From NCBI GenBank assembly GCA_016715625.1, contig JADJZU010000005.1, positions 62,001 through 126,000 of the forward strand: a stretch of 64,000 nucleotides of DNA, given 5' to 3'. How positions within the stretch are numbered: the first letter of the stretch is position 1; each line of letters begins with the position of its first letter. The DNA comes from Bacteroidota bacterium (lineage in GTDB: Bacteria; Bacteroidota; Bacteroidia; Chitinophagales; LD1). Positions 1 to 7,993 of this stretch are shown one piece after another. The notes beneath the pieces are model-generated. The model made no database searches, was not told the DNA's origin, and was given only the letters and a program-made list of their open reading frames with translations. The position numbers were made by a program, and so were the translations under genes.

Positions 1-1
1 C

Positions 2-808
2 TACGATTCCATTGGCATCACCACCGCGCGCACCTACACCGATGTGGGCCTGCTGAACGATTCCTTGTATTGTTACTACGTAAAATCGTTCGGGCACTAT
101 GCCATAGCTGCACTGCCGAAGCCTTTGCTCAACAAGAGCCAGAAAGACTGTGCAGTGCCTATCGACACGGTGCCGCCTTGTCCGCCTGTGTTGCGCGTGA
201 CCAACGATTGCGAACAGTTCAATAATCAACCCTGGACAGCCGCTTCGTTTGTGAACTATCTGCGTTGGTCGCTGCCCGACAGCACTTGTTCCGATGATGT
301 GGCGGCATACTACATCTACCGGGGCGATGCCAATGAATCGCTGGTGTTTGTGGATAGCATCAGCAACAAAGCCGATTCTTCGTTTAATCATATTCTGAGC
401 GATAATTTGTCGGGCTGCTATGCGGTAACCGCGGTGGATAGAATCGGCAACGAAAGTGCCTTCAGCAATGTGTTCTGCATAGACAATTGTCCTTATTACA
501 TACTGCCCAATACCTTTACGCCCAATGGCGATGGCTCCAACGAAATTTTCCATCCGTATAAGCCTTACCGCTTTGTCCCTAAGATTGAAATGAGAATCTA
601 CAACCGTTGGGGCGAAGAAGTGTTCCGCACCGAAGACCCCGAAATAGGCTGGGATGGCAAAGACCAGAAGACCGGCAAGCCGGTGAGCGATGGGGTGTAT
701 CTCTATGCCGGTTTTTATTACGAGCAGCGCTTGGGCGGCCTCATTAAAAAACCACTCAGTGGCGAAAAGAAGGGCGGGGGAATGATTCATTTAATCAGAA
801 GCAAGTAG
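2..808 (+). CDS. Gliding motility-associated C-terminal (CHU_C) domain protein, 5' truncated
   Basis: This is the 3' end of a large secreted protein; the reading frame is open to the left edge of the window, so the start is missing. About 268 residues are visible. The final ~90 residues are a T9SS type-B (gliding motility-associated) sorting domain: it has the FTPNGDGSNEIF motif, then IYNRWGEEVF, then GWDGK, a G-V-Y-Y-like strand and a terminal IHLIRS. Upstream is Ig/fibronectin-like sequence with paired cysteines. Family knowledge says such proteins cross the outer membrane by T9SS and become surface-attached or released. The stop codon abuts the ATG of ribE directly. The function of the missing N-terminal part is unknown. 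Confidence 0.88.
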   Translation, partial: YDSIGITTARTYTDVGLLNDSLYCYYVKSFGHYAIAALPKPLLNKSQKDCAVPIDTVPPCPPVLRVTNDCEQFNNQPWTAASFVNYLRWSLPDSTCSDDVAAYYIYRGDANESLVFVDSISNKADSSFNHILSDNLSGCYAVTAVDRIGNESAFSNVFCIDNCPYYILPNTFTPNGDGSNEIFHPYKPYRFVPKIEMRIYNRWGEEVFRTEDPEIGWDGKDQKTGKPVSDGVYLYAGFYYEQRLGGLIKKPLSGEKKGGGMIHLIRSK

Positions 809-1399
809 ATGTTTACAGGTATTATTGAAGGCATGGGGCGCATCGTTGCGCTTACGCGGGAGGCGGGGAATCTTCACCTTACGGTGGAGTCCGCTATATC
901 AGGGGAGCTGAAGATAGACCAGAGTGTAGCCCACAATGGGGTATGCTTGACGGTGGTGGGCTTGCAGGGCCAAACGCACACCGTTACCGCTATTGCCGAA
1001 ACCTTAAGTAAGACCAACCTGGGCAGTTTGCAAATAAACGATACGGTTAATCTGGAGCGCTGCACCCGCGTAGGCGACCGGCTCGATGGCCACATCGTGC
1101 AGGGCCATGTAGACCAAACCGGCACCTGCGTATCGGTGGTGGAGCAGAACGGCAGTTGGCTCTTTACGTTTCAGTATAGCCCCGGCCCCAACCACGTGGT
1201 GGTGGAAAAAGGCTCGGTGTGCATCAACGGCATTTCGCTCACGGCATTTAATGCAAACGATAATTTGTTTTCGGTGGCTATTATTCCTTACACCTGGCAG
1301 CATACCAATATGCAGCACGTCCGCGCAGGCGATGCGGTGAATCTGGAGTTTGATATCATTGGCAAATACGTAGCCCGCATGATGGGCTTCGCCTCTTAG
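809..1399 (+). CDS. ribE: Riboflavin synthase alpha chain
   Basis: A 196-residue protein that dismutates two 6,7-dimethyl-8-ribityllumazine molecules to riboflavin. The N-terminus MFTGIIEGMG is the family hallmark. Two lumazine-binding barrels can be followed: the first has NGVCLTV and the second KGSVCINGISLT, with GHIVQGHVD between them. Length is normal (about 200). The ATG follows the preceding stop without a gap, so it may be translationally coupled to the secreted protein upstream, an odd partner. The stop overlaps the end of the convergent HMG-CoA lyase gene by 4 nt. Confidence 0.96.
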   Translation: MFTGIIEGMGRIVALTREAGNLHLTVESAISGELKIDQSVAHNGVCLTVVGLQGQTHTVTAIAETLSKTNLGSLQINDTVNLERCTRVGDRLDGHIVQGHVDQTGTCVSVVEQNGSWLFTFQYSPGPNHVVVEKGSVCINGISLTAFNANDNLFSVAIIPYTWQHTNMQHVRAGDAVNLEFDIIGKYVARMMGFAS

Positions 1400-2259
1400 T
1401 GCGGAAAGAGGGTGTTGGCCTCGCGCAGGCTTTCTTCAAAATTCGGTATGCTGAAGGCCGGGCCTAATTGCTCAGCCGAAAAATAGTTAATCAGATTTTC
1501 GGTAGCCATATTGCCAATCAATTCATCTTTGGCCATGGGGCATCCACCGTAGCCTTTGATGGCAGCATCGAATCTGCGGCAGCCGTTCTGGTAGGCGGCA
1601 TCTACTTTCACTTTCCAGTTGTGCGGTGCGGTGTGCAGGTGCGCTCCGATTTCCAAATCGGGAAATGCCGGAATCAGCGAAGAGAACAAATAGCGAATGG
1701 TATCGGGCAAAGCCACGCCCACGGTGTCGCTGAGCATGAATATCCGTATGCCCAGGCTTTTTAAATCGGTCATCCAATGGCTTACAATCTCCGGATTATA
1801 CGGGTCGCCATAGGGGTTGCCAAAGCCCATGCTGATATAAAGAATAAGTTCTTTGTGGCTTTGGGTGCAGAGTTCCTGAATGCGTTTCACCCGCTCCACA
1901 CTCTGGGCAATGGTGGAGTTGGCATTTCTGCGCTGAAAAGTTTCGGAAATCGAAAACGGAAAGCCGAGGTAATGAATGTTGGCGTGTTTGCAGGCTTCCA
2001 GCGCGCCCCGCTCATTGGCGATAATGGCAATGAGTTGGGTGGATACTCCATCCAGTTGCAGTCCTTCCAGCACCTGAGCGGTGTCGGCCATTTGCGGTAT
2101 TACTTCCTTGCTCACAAAACTGCCGAAATCAATAGAATGGTATCCCACCTTCAACAGCTTATTGATATAAGCAATCTTCCGTTCGGTGGGGATGAACTCG
2201 CGCAAACCCTGCATGGCATCGCGCGGACATTCAATGATTTTTACTTCGGAACTGTTCAC
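1396..2259 (-). CDS. Hydroxymethylglutaryl-CoA lyase
   Basis: A 287-residue TIM-barrel enzyme of the HMGL family, predicted to cleave HMG-CoA to acetyl-CoA and acetoacetate in leucine or ketone-body catabolism. Visible motifs are ECPRDAMQ at the N-terminus (equivalent to the usual E-x-x-PRDG-Q), SDTVG, the metal-binding HLHTAP, and the loop GGCPMAKDE carrying the catalytic cysteine. The start is GTG at 2259. A perfect -7 box (TAGGTTTG on the minus strand) ends 4 nt before it, so the transcript may be leaderless. A homocitrate synthase-like relative is the alternative, but the GGCP loop favours HMG-CoA lyase. Confidence 0.9.
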   Translation of the reverse strand: MNSSEVKIIECPRDAMQGLREFIPTERKIAYINKLLKVGYHSIDFGSFVSKEVIPQMADTAQVLEGLQLDGVSTQLIAIIANERGALEACKHANIHYLGFPFSISETFQRRNANSTIAQSVERVKRIQELCTQSHKELILYISMGFGNPYGDPYNPEIVSHWMTDLKSLGIRIFMLSDTVGVALPDTIRYLFSSLIPAFPDLEIGAHLHTAPHNWKVKVDAAYQNGCRRFDAAIKGYGGCPMAKDELIGNMATENLINYFSAEQLGPAFSIPNFEESLREANTLFPH

Positions 2260-2263
2260 GGTT

Positions 2264-2271
2264 CAAACCTA
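2264..2271 (-). promoter_or_regulatory. TAnnTTTG -7 box for HMG-CoA lyase gene
   Basis: On the minus strand this reads TAGGTTTG, an exact match to the Bacteroidota -7 consensus. It ends 4 nt before the GTG start at 2259. No clear TTG element lies 17-23 nt upstream. If functional, it predicts a transcript starting at or next to the GTG. Confidence 0.5.
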
Positions 2272-2376
2272 AAAGAAAATTTTATCCGTCTTAAAATTTT
2301 GTCCGCGTTCATCCGTTGCTCTTTTATATTCGAAACTTTTTAAACACAGCACGTAAACAATATCCAAAGCAGCCTT

Positions 2377-3324
2377 ATGATGAATTTTCCGGTACTATTA
2401 AAGTGGCAGATTCTGCGAACCCGTTTATACCTTGACCGGCTGCGTGCAAAAAATTTTGTTTTTCCGCTTGTTGTTTTTGTATTGACTACCACCGGCCTGC
2501 TGGTGTATTATAACCTCTTTCAATACTCCGGATTGTGGCAGGAGTGGAATATTGCATCGGGCAATGCCTTTCACTTTTGTGAAGCCAACCGCATGGACAG
2601 CCTCATCCGTCAGCCGTCCAATACCTGGAGCAATCTTGGCTTTTTCATGGTGGGCTTGTTTACGCTCACCCTCGGCATTCAGGATTTAAAATACTCGCAG
2701 CGCAAGGAGAGCGACAATTTTTTAGTTCGCTATCCCATCTTCTCCATTATGTTTGGTTTGTCCGCTATTTATGTGTTTATCGGCAGTTTCTTTTACCATG
2801 CCTCGCTCACCTCTTTTTTCCAGAAGATGGATCAGGCCGGTATGTATTCGCTGGTTATCATGGTCATTACCTTCAACATCTATAAAATATTTCCACTCAT
2901 CCGCATCAAAGGCGAATGGAAAAGCTCACATGCCTTATTGGTAGCCTTTGCTATGGGTATGAACTATCTGATATTAACCACCATGGTTAAATTCAATATC
3001 AATATCCTCTTCCCTGCATTGGTGATTGTAGCTTTTCTCACCAGTGTCTATTACCTGTTGTTTGTGAGCCGCGAACATTATTTTACCAAATACCTCTGGG
3101 CATCGTTTGTTATTCTGGTGATGTCGGCCATCATCTGGATATTAGACAGAACCAATACGGTTTGCAGCCCCGAGAGCATCTTTCAGGGACATGCCTTGTG
3201 GCACATCCTGAATGCCGCCAGCATTCTATTTATCTATATGTATTATCGCTCCGGTGTAGTGCCAGTTCAAAAAACGGTGGAGTGGAGAGAAGAGCGCAGA
3301 AAAAGAAGACGCGGTGAGTTATAG
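2377..3324 (+). CDS. Alkaline ceramidase family (CREST superfamily) membrane hydrolase
   Basis: A 315-residue protein with about seven hydrophobic segments. The alkaline-ceramidase residue pattern is intact: CE at 68-69 followed by NTWSN; S137 and H141 in GSFFYH; D152 eleven residues after H141; and H272 and H276 in GHALWH. The spacing S-x3-H-x10-D and H-x3-H matches the zinc site described for human ACER3. The predicted role is amide hydrolysis of ceramide or a related sphingolipid in the inner membrane. Many Bacteroidota make sphingolipids. A second, unrelated ceramidase-family gene lies 2.4 kb downstream. Two in-frame ATGs sit at the start; the first is used here. The substrate is inferred, because other CREST members (PAQR, Per1) differ in function. 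Confidence 0.82.
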   Translation: MMNFPVLLKWQILRTRLYLDRLRAKNFVFPLVVFVLTTTGLLVYYNLFQYSGLWQEWNIASGNAFHFCEANRMDSLIRQPSNTWSNLGFFMVGLFTLTLGIQDLKYSQRKESDNFLVRYPIFSIMFGLSAIYVFIGSFFYHASLTSFFQKMDQAGMYSLVIMVITFNIYKIFPLIRIKGEWKSSHALLVAFAMGMNYLILTTMVKFNINILFPALVIVAFLTSVYYLLFVSREHYFTKYLWASFVILVMSAIIWILDRTNTVCSPESIFQGHALWHILNAASILFIYMYYRSGVVPVQKTVEWREERRKRRRGEL

Positions 3325-3358
3325 TATCGGCTCGTAATCTTCTTTTCTTTGCCGGCAG

Positions 3359-4270
3359 ATGATACTTCTGAGTAATCGCAACACCGGCAATCCCTATATC
3401 AATCTGGCCATCGAGGAATTTGTGGTCCGCCATTCGGATTTCAGCACCGAAGATTTTTTGCTGCTCTATATCAACGAGCCTGCTGTGGTGTTGGGCAAAA
3501 ATCAGAGTGTTTACAAAGAAGTCAGTTTCGAGGCTCTAAAATCAGGAGCCGTACACCTCTGCCGCAGAATTTCGGGCGGTGGAACCGTGTATCACGATGC
3601 CGGCAATATCAGTTTTGCTTTTTTCTCGCCCTTCGCTGAGCAGAAGGTGAACAACTACCGTTACTTTAACCGGCCGGTGGTGGAAGCGCTGCAAAAGCTG
3701 GGCGTGCCTGCCGAAATGGATAGCCGCAATAACATCCTCTGTGCCGGCAAAAAGATTTCGGGCAATGCGCAGTTTACCAATCGAAAAGTAATCCTAAGTC
3801 ACGGCACCTTGCTCTTTAATTCCCAACTGAATTTGCTGCGCGCAGCATTGGCCATCAATCCATTTAGGGTAGAATCCAAAGCCGTGAGTTCGGTGCGCAG
3901 CGAGGTAATGAATTTGCAAACCGTATTGCCCGATATGCAGGATGCACAGCAGCTTTTAAATTATCTGATAGCCGAACTGAAGCCTGCCTCCACCTACGCT
4001 TTCAGCGAGGAACAATGGGCGCAGATAAACCGGAGTGCCGATGAAAAATTTAAGTCAGCCGGTTGGGTTTATGGCCGCAGTCCGCACACCACCATTCACA
4101 AAAAGGAGGGGCGCATTACAGTAGAGGAGGGGCGCATTGCCTCCATAACATGGGATGGGCCTGATCTTCAATTCCTGATTGGGACGTATTACCACTACTC
4201 TGCTTTGCAAATCGCCATCGCCAGCTCAGGCATTGCCGACAAAGAGGAATTACTGGCGCGCTTGTTCTAA
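3359..4270 (+). CDS. lplA: Lipoate--protein ligase A
   Basis: A 303-residue cytoplasmic ligase that adenylates free lipoate and attaches it to a lysine of E2 subunits and the glycine-cleavage H protein. Visible motifs are the RRISGGGTVYHD substrate loop (residues about 72-83), the catalytic-lysine segment AGKKISGNAQ, and SHGTLLFNS. A C-terminal accessory domain of about 90 residues follows, as in bacterial LplA. The gene starts 34 nt after the ceramidase-like gene on the same strand. It ends 3 nt from the corrected stop of convergent purD. Confidence 0.93.
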   Translation: MILLSNRNTGNPYINLAIEEFVVRHSDFSTEDFLLLYINEPAVVLGKNQSVYKEVSFEALKSGAVHLCRRISGGGTVYHDAGNISFAFFSPFAEQKVNNYRYFNRPVVEALQKLGVPAEMDSRNNILCAGKKISGNAQFTNRKVILSHGTLLFNSQLNLLRAALAINPFRVESKAVSSVRSEVMNLQTVLPDMQDAQQLLNYLIAELKPASTYAFSEEQWAQINRSADEKFKSAGWVYGRSPHTTIHKKEGRITVEEGRIASITWDGPDLQFLIGTYYHYSALQIAIASSGIADKEELLARLF

Positions 4271-4273
4271 TGC

Positions 4274-5553
4274 TTATTGAAACTCGTAGCCTATATCCTT
4301 GCGATAATATTTGCCTTCGAAGTGTATTTTTCAATGGCTTGGTTGGAGGCTGATACGGCCTCCTGAATGTTTTCTCCATAGGAAGTAACAGCCAGCACTC
4401 TTCCACCATTGGTGAGCACTTTATCGCCCGCTTGCCTGGTGCCGGCATGAAACACGATGGTATTGGGATCAACAGTATTCAGTCCCTGAATCTCCAATCC
4501 TTTGGCGTAGTCGCCCGGGTATCCACCTGAAGCCACAATCACGGTGGCAGCAGCCCGGCTGTCGGTCACTATGTCTTCGGCAGCCAGTGTTTCGTTGCCG
4601 GTGGCTATCAGGTGTTGCAATAAGTCGCTCTTGATTCGCGGGAACACAATCTCCGTTTCAGGGTCACCCATCCGGCAGTTATATTCTATCACGTAAGGTT
4701 GCTCGCCTACCTGCATCAGGCCGATGTAGATGAATCCTTTGTATACAATCCGGTCTTCTTTCAAGCCCTGAATGGTAGGGCGAATGATGGTTTCCTCCAC
4801 GGTTTTAAGTAGTGCATCCGATACAAAAGGCACGGGTGAAATGCAGCCCATACCACCGGTGTTGAGTCCTGTATCGCCTTCGCCAATTCGCTTATAATCT
4901 TTGGCATGGGGCAATATTTTGTAGCTCTTGCCATCAGTAAGCACAAAGATGGAGAACTCTATTCCTTTTAAGAATTGTTCAATCACCACTTTATTGCTGG
5001 CATTGCCGAATTTGTTTTGTTCCAGCATCGCACGCAGTTCGTTTTTAGCTTCTTCATGGGTTTCGCAAATCAATACGCCTTTGCCGGCTGCCAGTCCATC
5101 TGCTTTCAAAACGATAGGCGGTATTTGTTCATCAATAAAATCAAATCCTTCCTCGAGGGTAGCCAGGGTAAACTCCTGATATGCAGCGGTGGGTATGCCG
5201 TGCTTGATCATAAACTGTTTCGAGAACGCCTTACTTCCTTCCAGCAGGGCTCCGTTCTTGGAGGGGCCTATCACCGGTATGTGCCGGAAACTGTCGCTGC
5301 CAGTGAAGAAATCGTAAATGCCATTTACCAGCGGTTCTTCGGGACCTACTACGAGCAGCGCTATCTCTTGTTGTAAACAAAATTGACCAATGGCTTCAAA
5401 ATCATTGACGCTGATATGCGACACATTTTCGCCATGCTGAGCAGTGCCTGCATTGCCGGGCAGGATGAAGAGCTTTTCGCACAGGGGCGATTGGGTAATT
5501 TTCCACGCAAAGGCATGTTCGCGACCACCGGAGCCGAGTAGTAAAATTTTCAT
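4274..5553 (-). CDS. purD: Phosphoribosylamine--glycine ligase (apparent 3' frameshift)
   Basis: The GAR synthetase of purine biosynthesis, an ATP-grasp enzyme. The start is set at the ATG at 5553 because the protein then opens with the typical MKILLLGSGGREHA; the longer frame from 5613 adds an unlikely leader. GPEEPL, GLAAGKGV, and GDPETE are present. As sequenced, the frame stops early at 4291 with a non-family tail. Inserting one base in the T5 run at 4327-4331 (A5 to A6 on the coding strand) restores the standard ending EGKYYRKDIG and a stop at 4274, giving about 426 residues. The break is therefore probably a sequencing error or a recent mutation affecting the last ~20 residues. Confidence 0.93.
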
Positions 5554-5693
5554 CAGAGTTAATCGTTGCTGTAAGTTATAGAAAGGTTTTTTGGGTGTAT
5601 GATTCCCGCACAATCATGAATCTTTACATCCAAATCACCAAACTTTAAACATTAAAAAATTAAACTCGCGTTTACACCTCAAAATCAGCAATT

Positions 5694-7514
5694 ATGTATC
5701 AGGTAGGCACAGGAAAAGGCGACATCACCGCGTTTGTAAAAGGCGTGGGTATGTTGGGCTATGGTATTTATTACAACACCATGGAAAGCGTGGAAACATC
5801 GCTGACAGCAAGGGCCTATATTTTTATGGATGAGAAGCGCGATAAGAAACTCTGTTTTGTGAATTGCGAAATTGGTTTTATCACCATTGCTATCAAGAAA
5901 GGAGTACTCAAAGATCTGGAGCGCAAGCATCCTGAATTCAGATATGATGAAGATAATCTGATGCTGACCGCACAGCACACGCACAGCGGGCCGAGTGGTT
6001 TTTCTTACTACGGATTATACAATATCAGCACACCGGGTTTTAGCATGGAAGTATACCGGATGGTGGTGGATGGTATTGTGGCCTCCATAGTAGCGGCAGA
6101 AAACAACATTCAACCGGCTAAGCTTACGATTGGGGCCTCTACTTTTGAGCCCGATAAAGAAGTAGCCTACAACCGCAGCCTGGATGCTTACAACAAAAAT
6201 CCGGAGGTGAAGCAGAAGATTAAGTTTGAAGAAAGACACCTGGCGCTCGATAGAGAAATGACCTTGCTCAGCATAGAAGGCATGGATGGCAAACCGATTG
6301 GAAGTATCAACTGGTTTGGGGTGCATACTACCAGCTTGCCGAATACCAATCACAAAGTGTGCTATGATAACAAAGGCTATGCTTCTGCTTTTTTAGAAGA
6401 GCATTTTGCCACATCGGGTCATCCGGATTATCTGGCTTCATTTGCTCAGGGCACAGCCGGAGATGTAACCCCAAGAATGAAATACAATCCCGTTTATCCG
6501 TTTCAGCGTGGGCAGTGGGAGGGAAAGTTTCCAAACGATATAGAGAGCGCTAAGTTTAACGGTCGGTTGCAGTACGACAAGGCGAAGGAAATTTTGGATA
6601 ACAAGAATCGCAGAGAGGTAAATGGCGAACTGGATTATGAATTGATGTATATCAATCTTTCCGATGTAGTAGCTGACCCCAAATTTGCCAATGGGAGAGA
6701 AGATGCGCAGACCGGGCCTGCCGCCATGGGGGTTGCCTTTTTTAAAGGCACATTTGTAGATGGGCCAGGTATGCATGCTTCTATTGCCTTCTTTGTAACA
6801 GCAGCTGCCAAAATGGTGAAGCGCATCGAAAAGTTAAAGTCCAGATTCGGCAGCGAGCAATACCGCAAAATCATTGAGCGTAAATACAAAGCCCAGGGCA
6901 ACAAACAAATTTTGGTGGAAAGTAATGCCAGGCGCGTGTTGGGCACCGATAAGCTGGACCGGCTAGTGGTGCCGGCAGGCATAGACCCATCGATTGCAGC
7001 ATTTAAATACTTCTATAAAAAGGATGGCTATAAAAAACACAAGCCCTGGACACCAAAGATTTTACCGATTCAATTAGTGATAATAGGCGACCTTGCCCTG
7101 GCGGGTTTTCCGTTTGAGATTACCACTATTGCCGGTAAACGATTGCGCGAATCATTGCTGGAAGTGCTGCAGCAGCGCGGTGTAAGTCAAGTCATTTTGT
7201 GTCCGTATGCCAACGGCTATTCCGGTTACATTACTACCTACGAAGAATACCAAACCCAATGCTATGAAGGTGGACATACCGTATTTGGCGAATGGAGTTT
7301 AGCCGCATTGCAAACCAAGTTTGATGTGCTGGCACACGAAATGATTAAACCCAAGGAAGAGCGAAAGTTTACCCATGATGCCATTCCTCCCGATTTTACC
7401 GAAGAGGAGTTGAGCCATTTTCCGTTTTACAAGCGCGCTTGGTATATCCGTCAGGAGTTAATAAGGGCGCGCAGAATGGAGCGCAAGGGAGTAGATTATA
7501 ATCCTTTTGAGTAA
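5694..7514 (+). CDS. Neutral/alkaline non-lysosomal ceramidase family protein, no signal peptide
   Basis: A 606-residue protein with the neutral-ceramidase N-terminal domain. It carries AQHTHSGP (H95 and H97, predicted zinc ligands), NWFGVHTTSLPNTN and FAQGTAGDVTPR. In characterised enzymes the nucleophile is the serine of GDVSPN; here it is threonine (T259). No signal peptide or lipobox is visible, while studied family members are secreted or periplasmic, so this one looks cytoplasmic. It is a single gene, divergent from purD (140 nt apart) and convergent with a small lipoprotein gene. Ceramide hydrolysis is plausible by family, but the threonine and the location leave the substrate open. 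Confidence 0.8.
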   Translation: MYQVGTGKGDITAFVKGVGMLGYGIYYNTMESVETSLTARAYIFMDEKRDKKLCFVNCEIGFITIAIKKGVLKDLERKHPEFRYDEDNLMLTAQHTHSGPSGFSYYGLYNISTPGFSMEVYRMVVDGIVASIVAAENNIQPAKLTIGASTFEPDKEVAYNRSLDAYNKNPEVKQKIKFEERHLALDREMTLLSIEGMDGKPIGSINWFGVHTTSLPNTNHKVCYDNKGYASAFLEEHFATSGHPDYLASFAQGTAGDVTPRMKYNPVYPFQRGQWEGKFPNDIESAKFNGRLQYDKAKEILDNKNRREVNGELDYELMYINLSDVVADPKFANGREDAQTGPAAMGVAFFKGTFVDGPGMHASIAFFVTAAAKMVKRIEKLKSRFGSEQYRKIIERKYKAQGNKQILVESNARRVLGTDKLDRLVVPAGIDPSIAAFKYFYKKDGYKKHKPWTPKILPIQLVIIGDLALAGFPFEITTIAGKRLRESLLEVLQQRGVSQVILCPYANGYSGYITTYEEYQTQCYEGGHTVFGEWSLAALQTKFDVLAHEMIKPKEERKFTHDAIPPDFTEEELSHFPFYKRAWYIRQELIRARRMERKGVDYNPFE

Positions 7515-7522
7515 GCAGCAAC

Positions 7523-7984
7523 TTACTCGTATTTCAAAAACTGTTTGGCTCCGCTAACTTTAAGAATCAGCGATTGGGCCGAGTCGCCTTTCATTTTCAG
7601 TGAGCGCACATGATAGCTGAGGTGGAAACGGTGCTGCTCTTTGCAGGCTGCATCATTGGCCAAGAATAATTTTAGGGATACCTGTGGCGGCAAACTCTTG
7701 GTGGTTTTCCCATTCCACAACAGCTTGAAGTTTTCGCTTTCACAAGCTCTTATTTTTGAGGTGAGCAAATGCAAGGAATCTTTGGAGAGATAAATGGTGT
7801 CAATCAGTATGGCATCGGTTACTGCAGCATATAATTCAGCGTCTTTGATGATTTTTCGATTGCTAAGGTCTGTCACCGTATCGTTTACAACAGGCGCTAT
7901 GGTACTCGATTTTGCTTTCTCCGTGTTCTTGCACGATTCAGTAAGAGCAATCAAGGCTAATGCGGCAAAAAATATTCTTTTCAT
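7523..7984 (-). CDS. Small predicted lipoprotein of unknown function
   Basis: A 153-residue protein whose N-terminus MKRIFFAALALIALTESC is a signal peptide with a lipobox-like end; Cys18 would be lipidated. The mature part has no recognised domain; it contains two further cysteines and a K/S-rich C-terminus. The gene lies 9 nt downstream of the secreted protease gene on the same strand and is probably co-transcribed with it. An accessory or inhibitor role for the protease is only a guess from position. Confidence 0.65.
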   Translation of the reverse strand: MKRIFFAALALIALTESCKNTEKAKSSTIAPVVNDTVTDLSNRKIIKDAELYAAVTDAILIDTIYLSKDSLHLLTSKIRACESENFKLLWNGKTTKSLPPQVSLKLFLANDAACKEQHRFHLSYHVRSLKMKGDSAQSLILKVSGAKQFLKYE

Positions 7985-7993
7985 TCTTCGTGT

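Noticed and set aside
1777..2343. A 188-residue plus-strand open frame
   Set aside because: It is the antisense shadow of the HMG-CoA lyase gene, which has clear family motifs.
4116..4472. A 118-residue minus-strand frame overlapping the end of purD and lplA
   Set aside because: It is a third-frame reading of purD and does not give the conserved PurD tail; the real tail is in the remaining frame.
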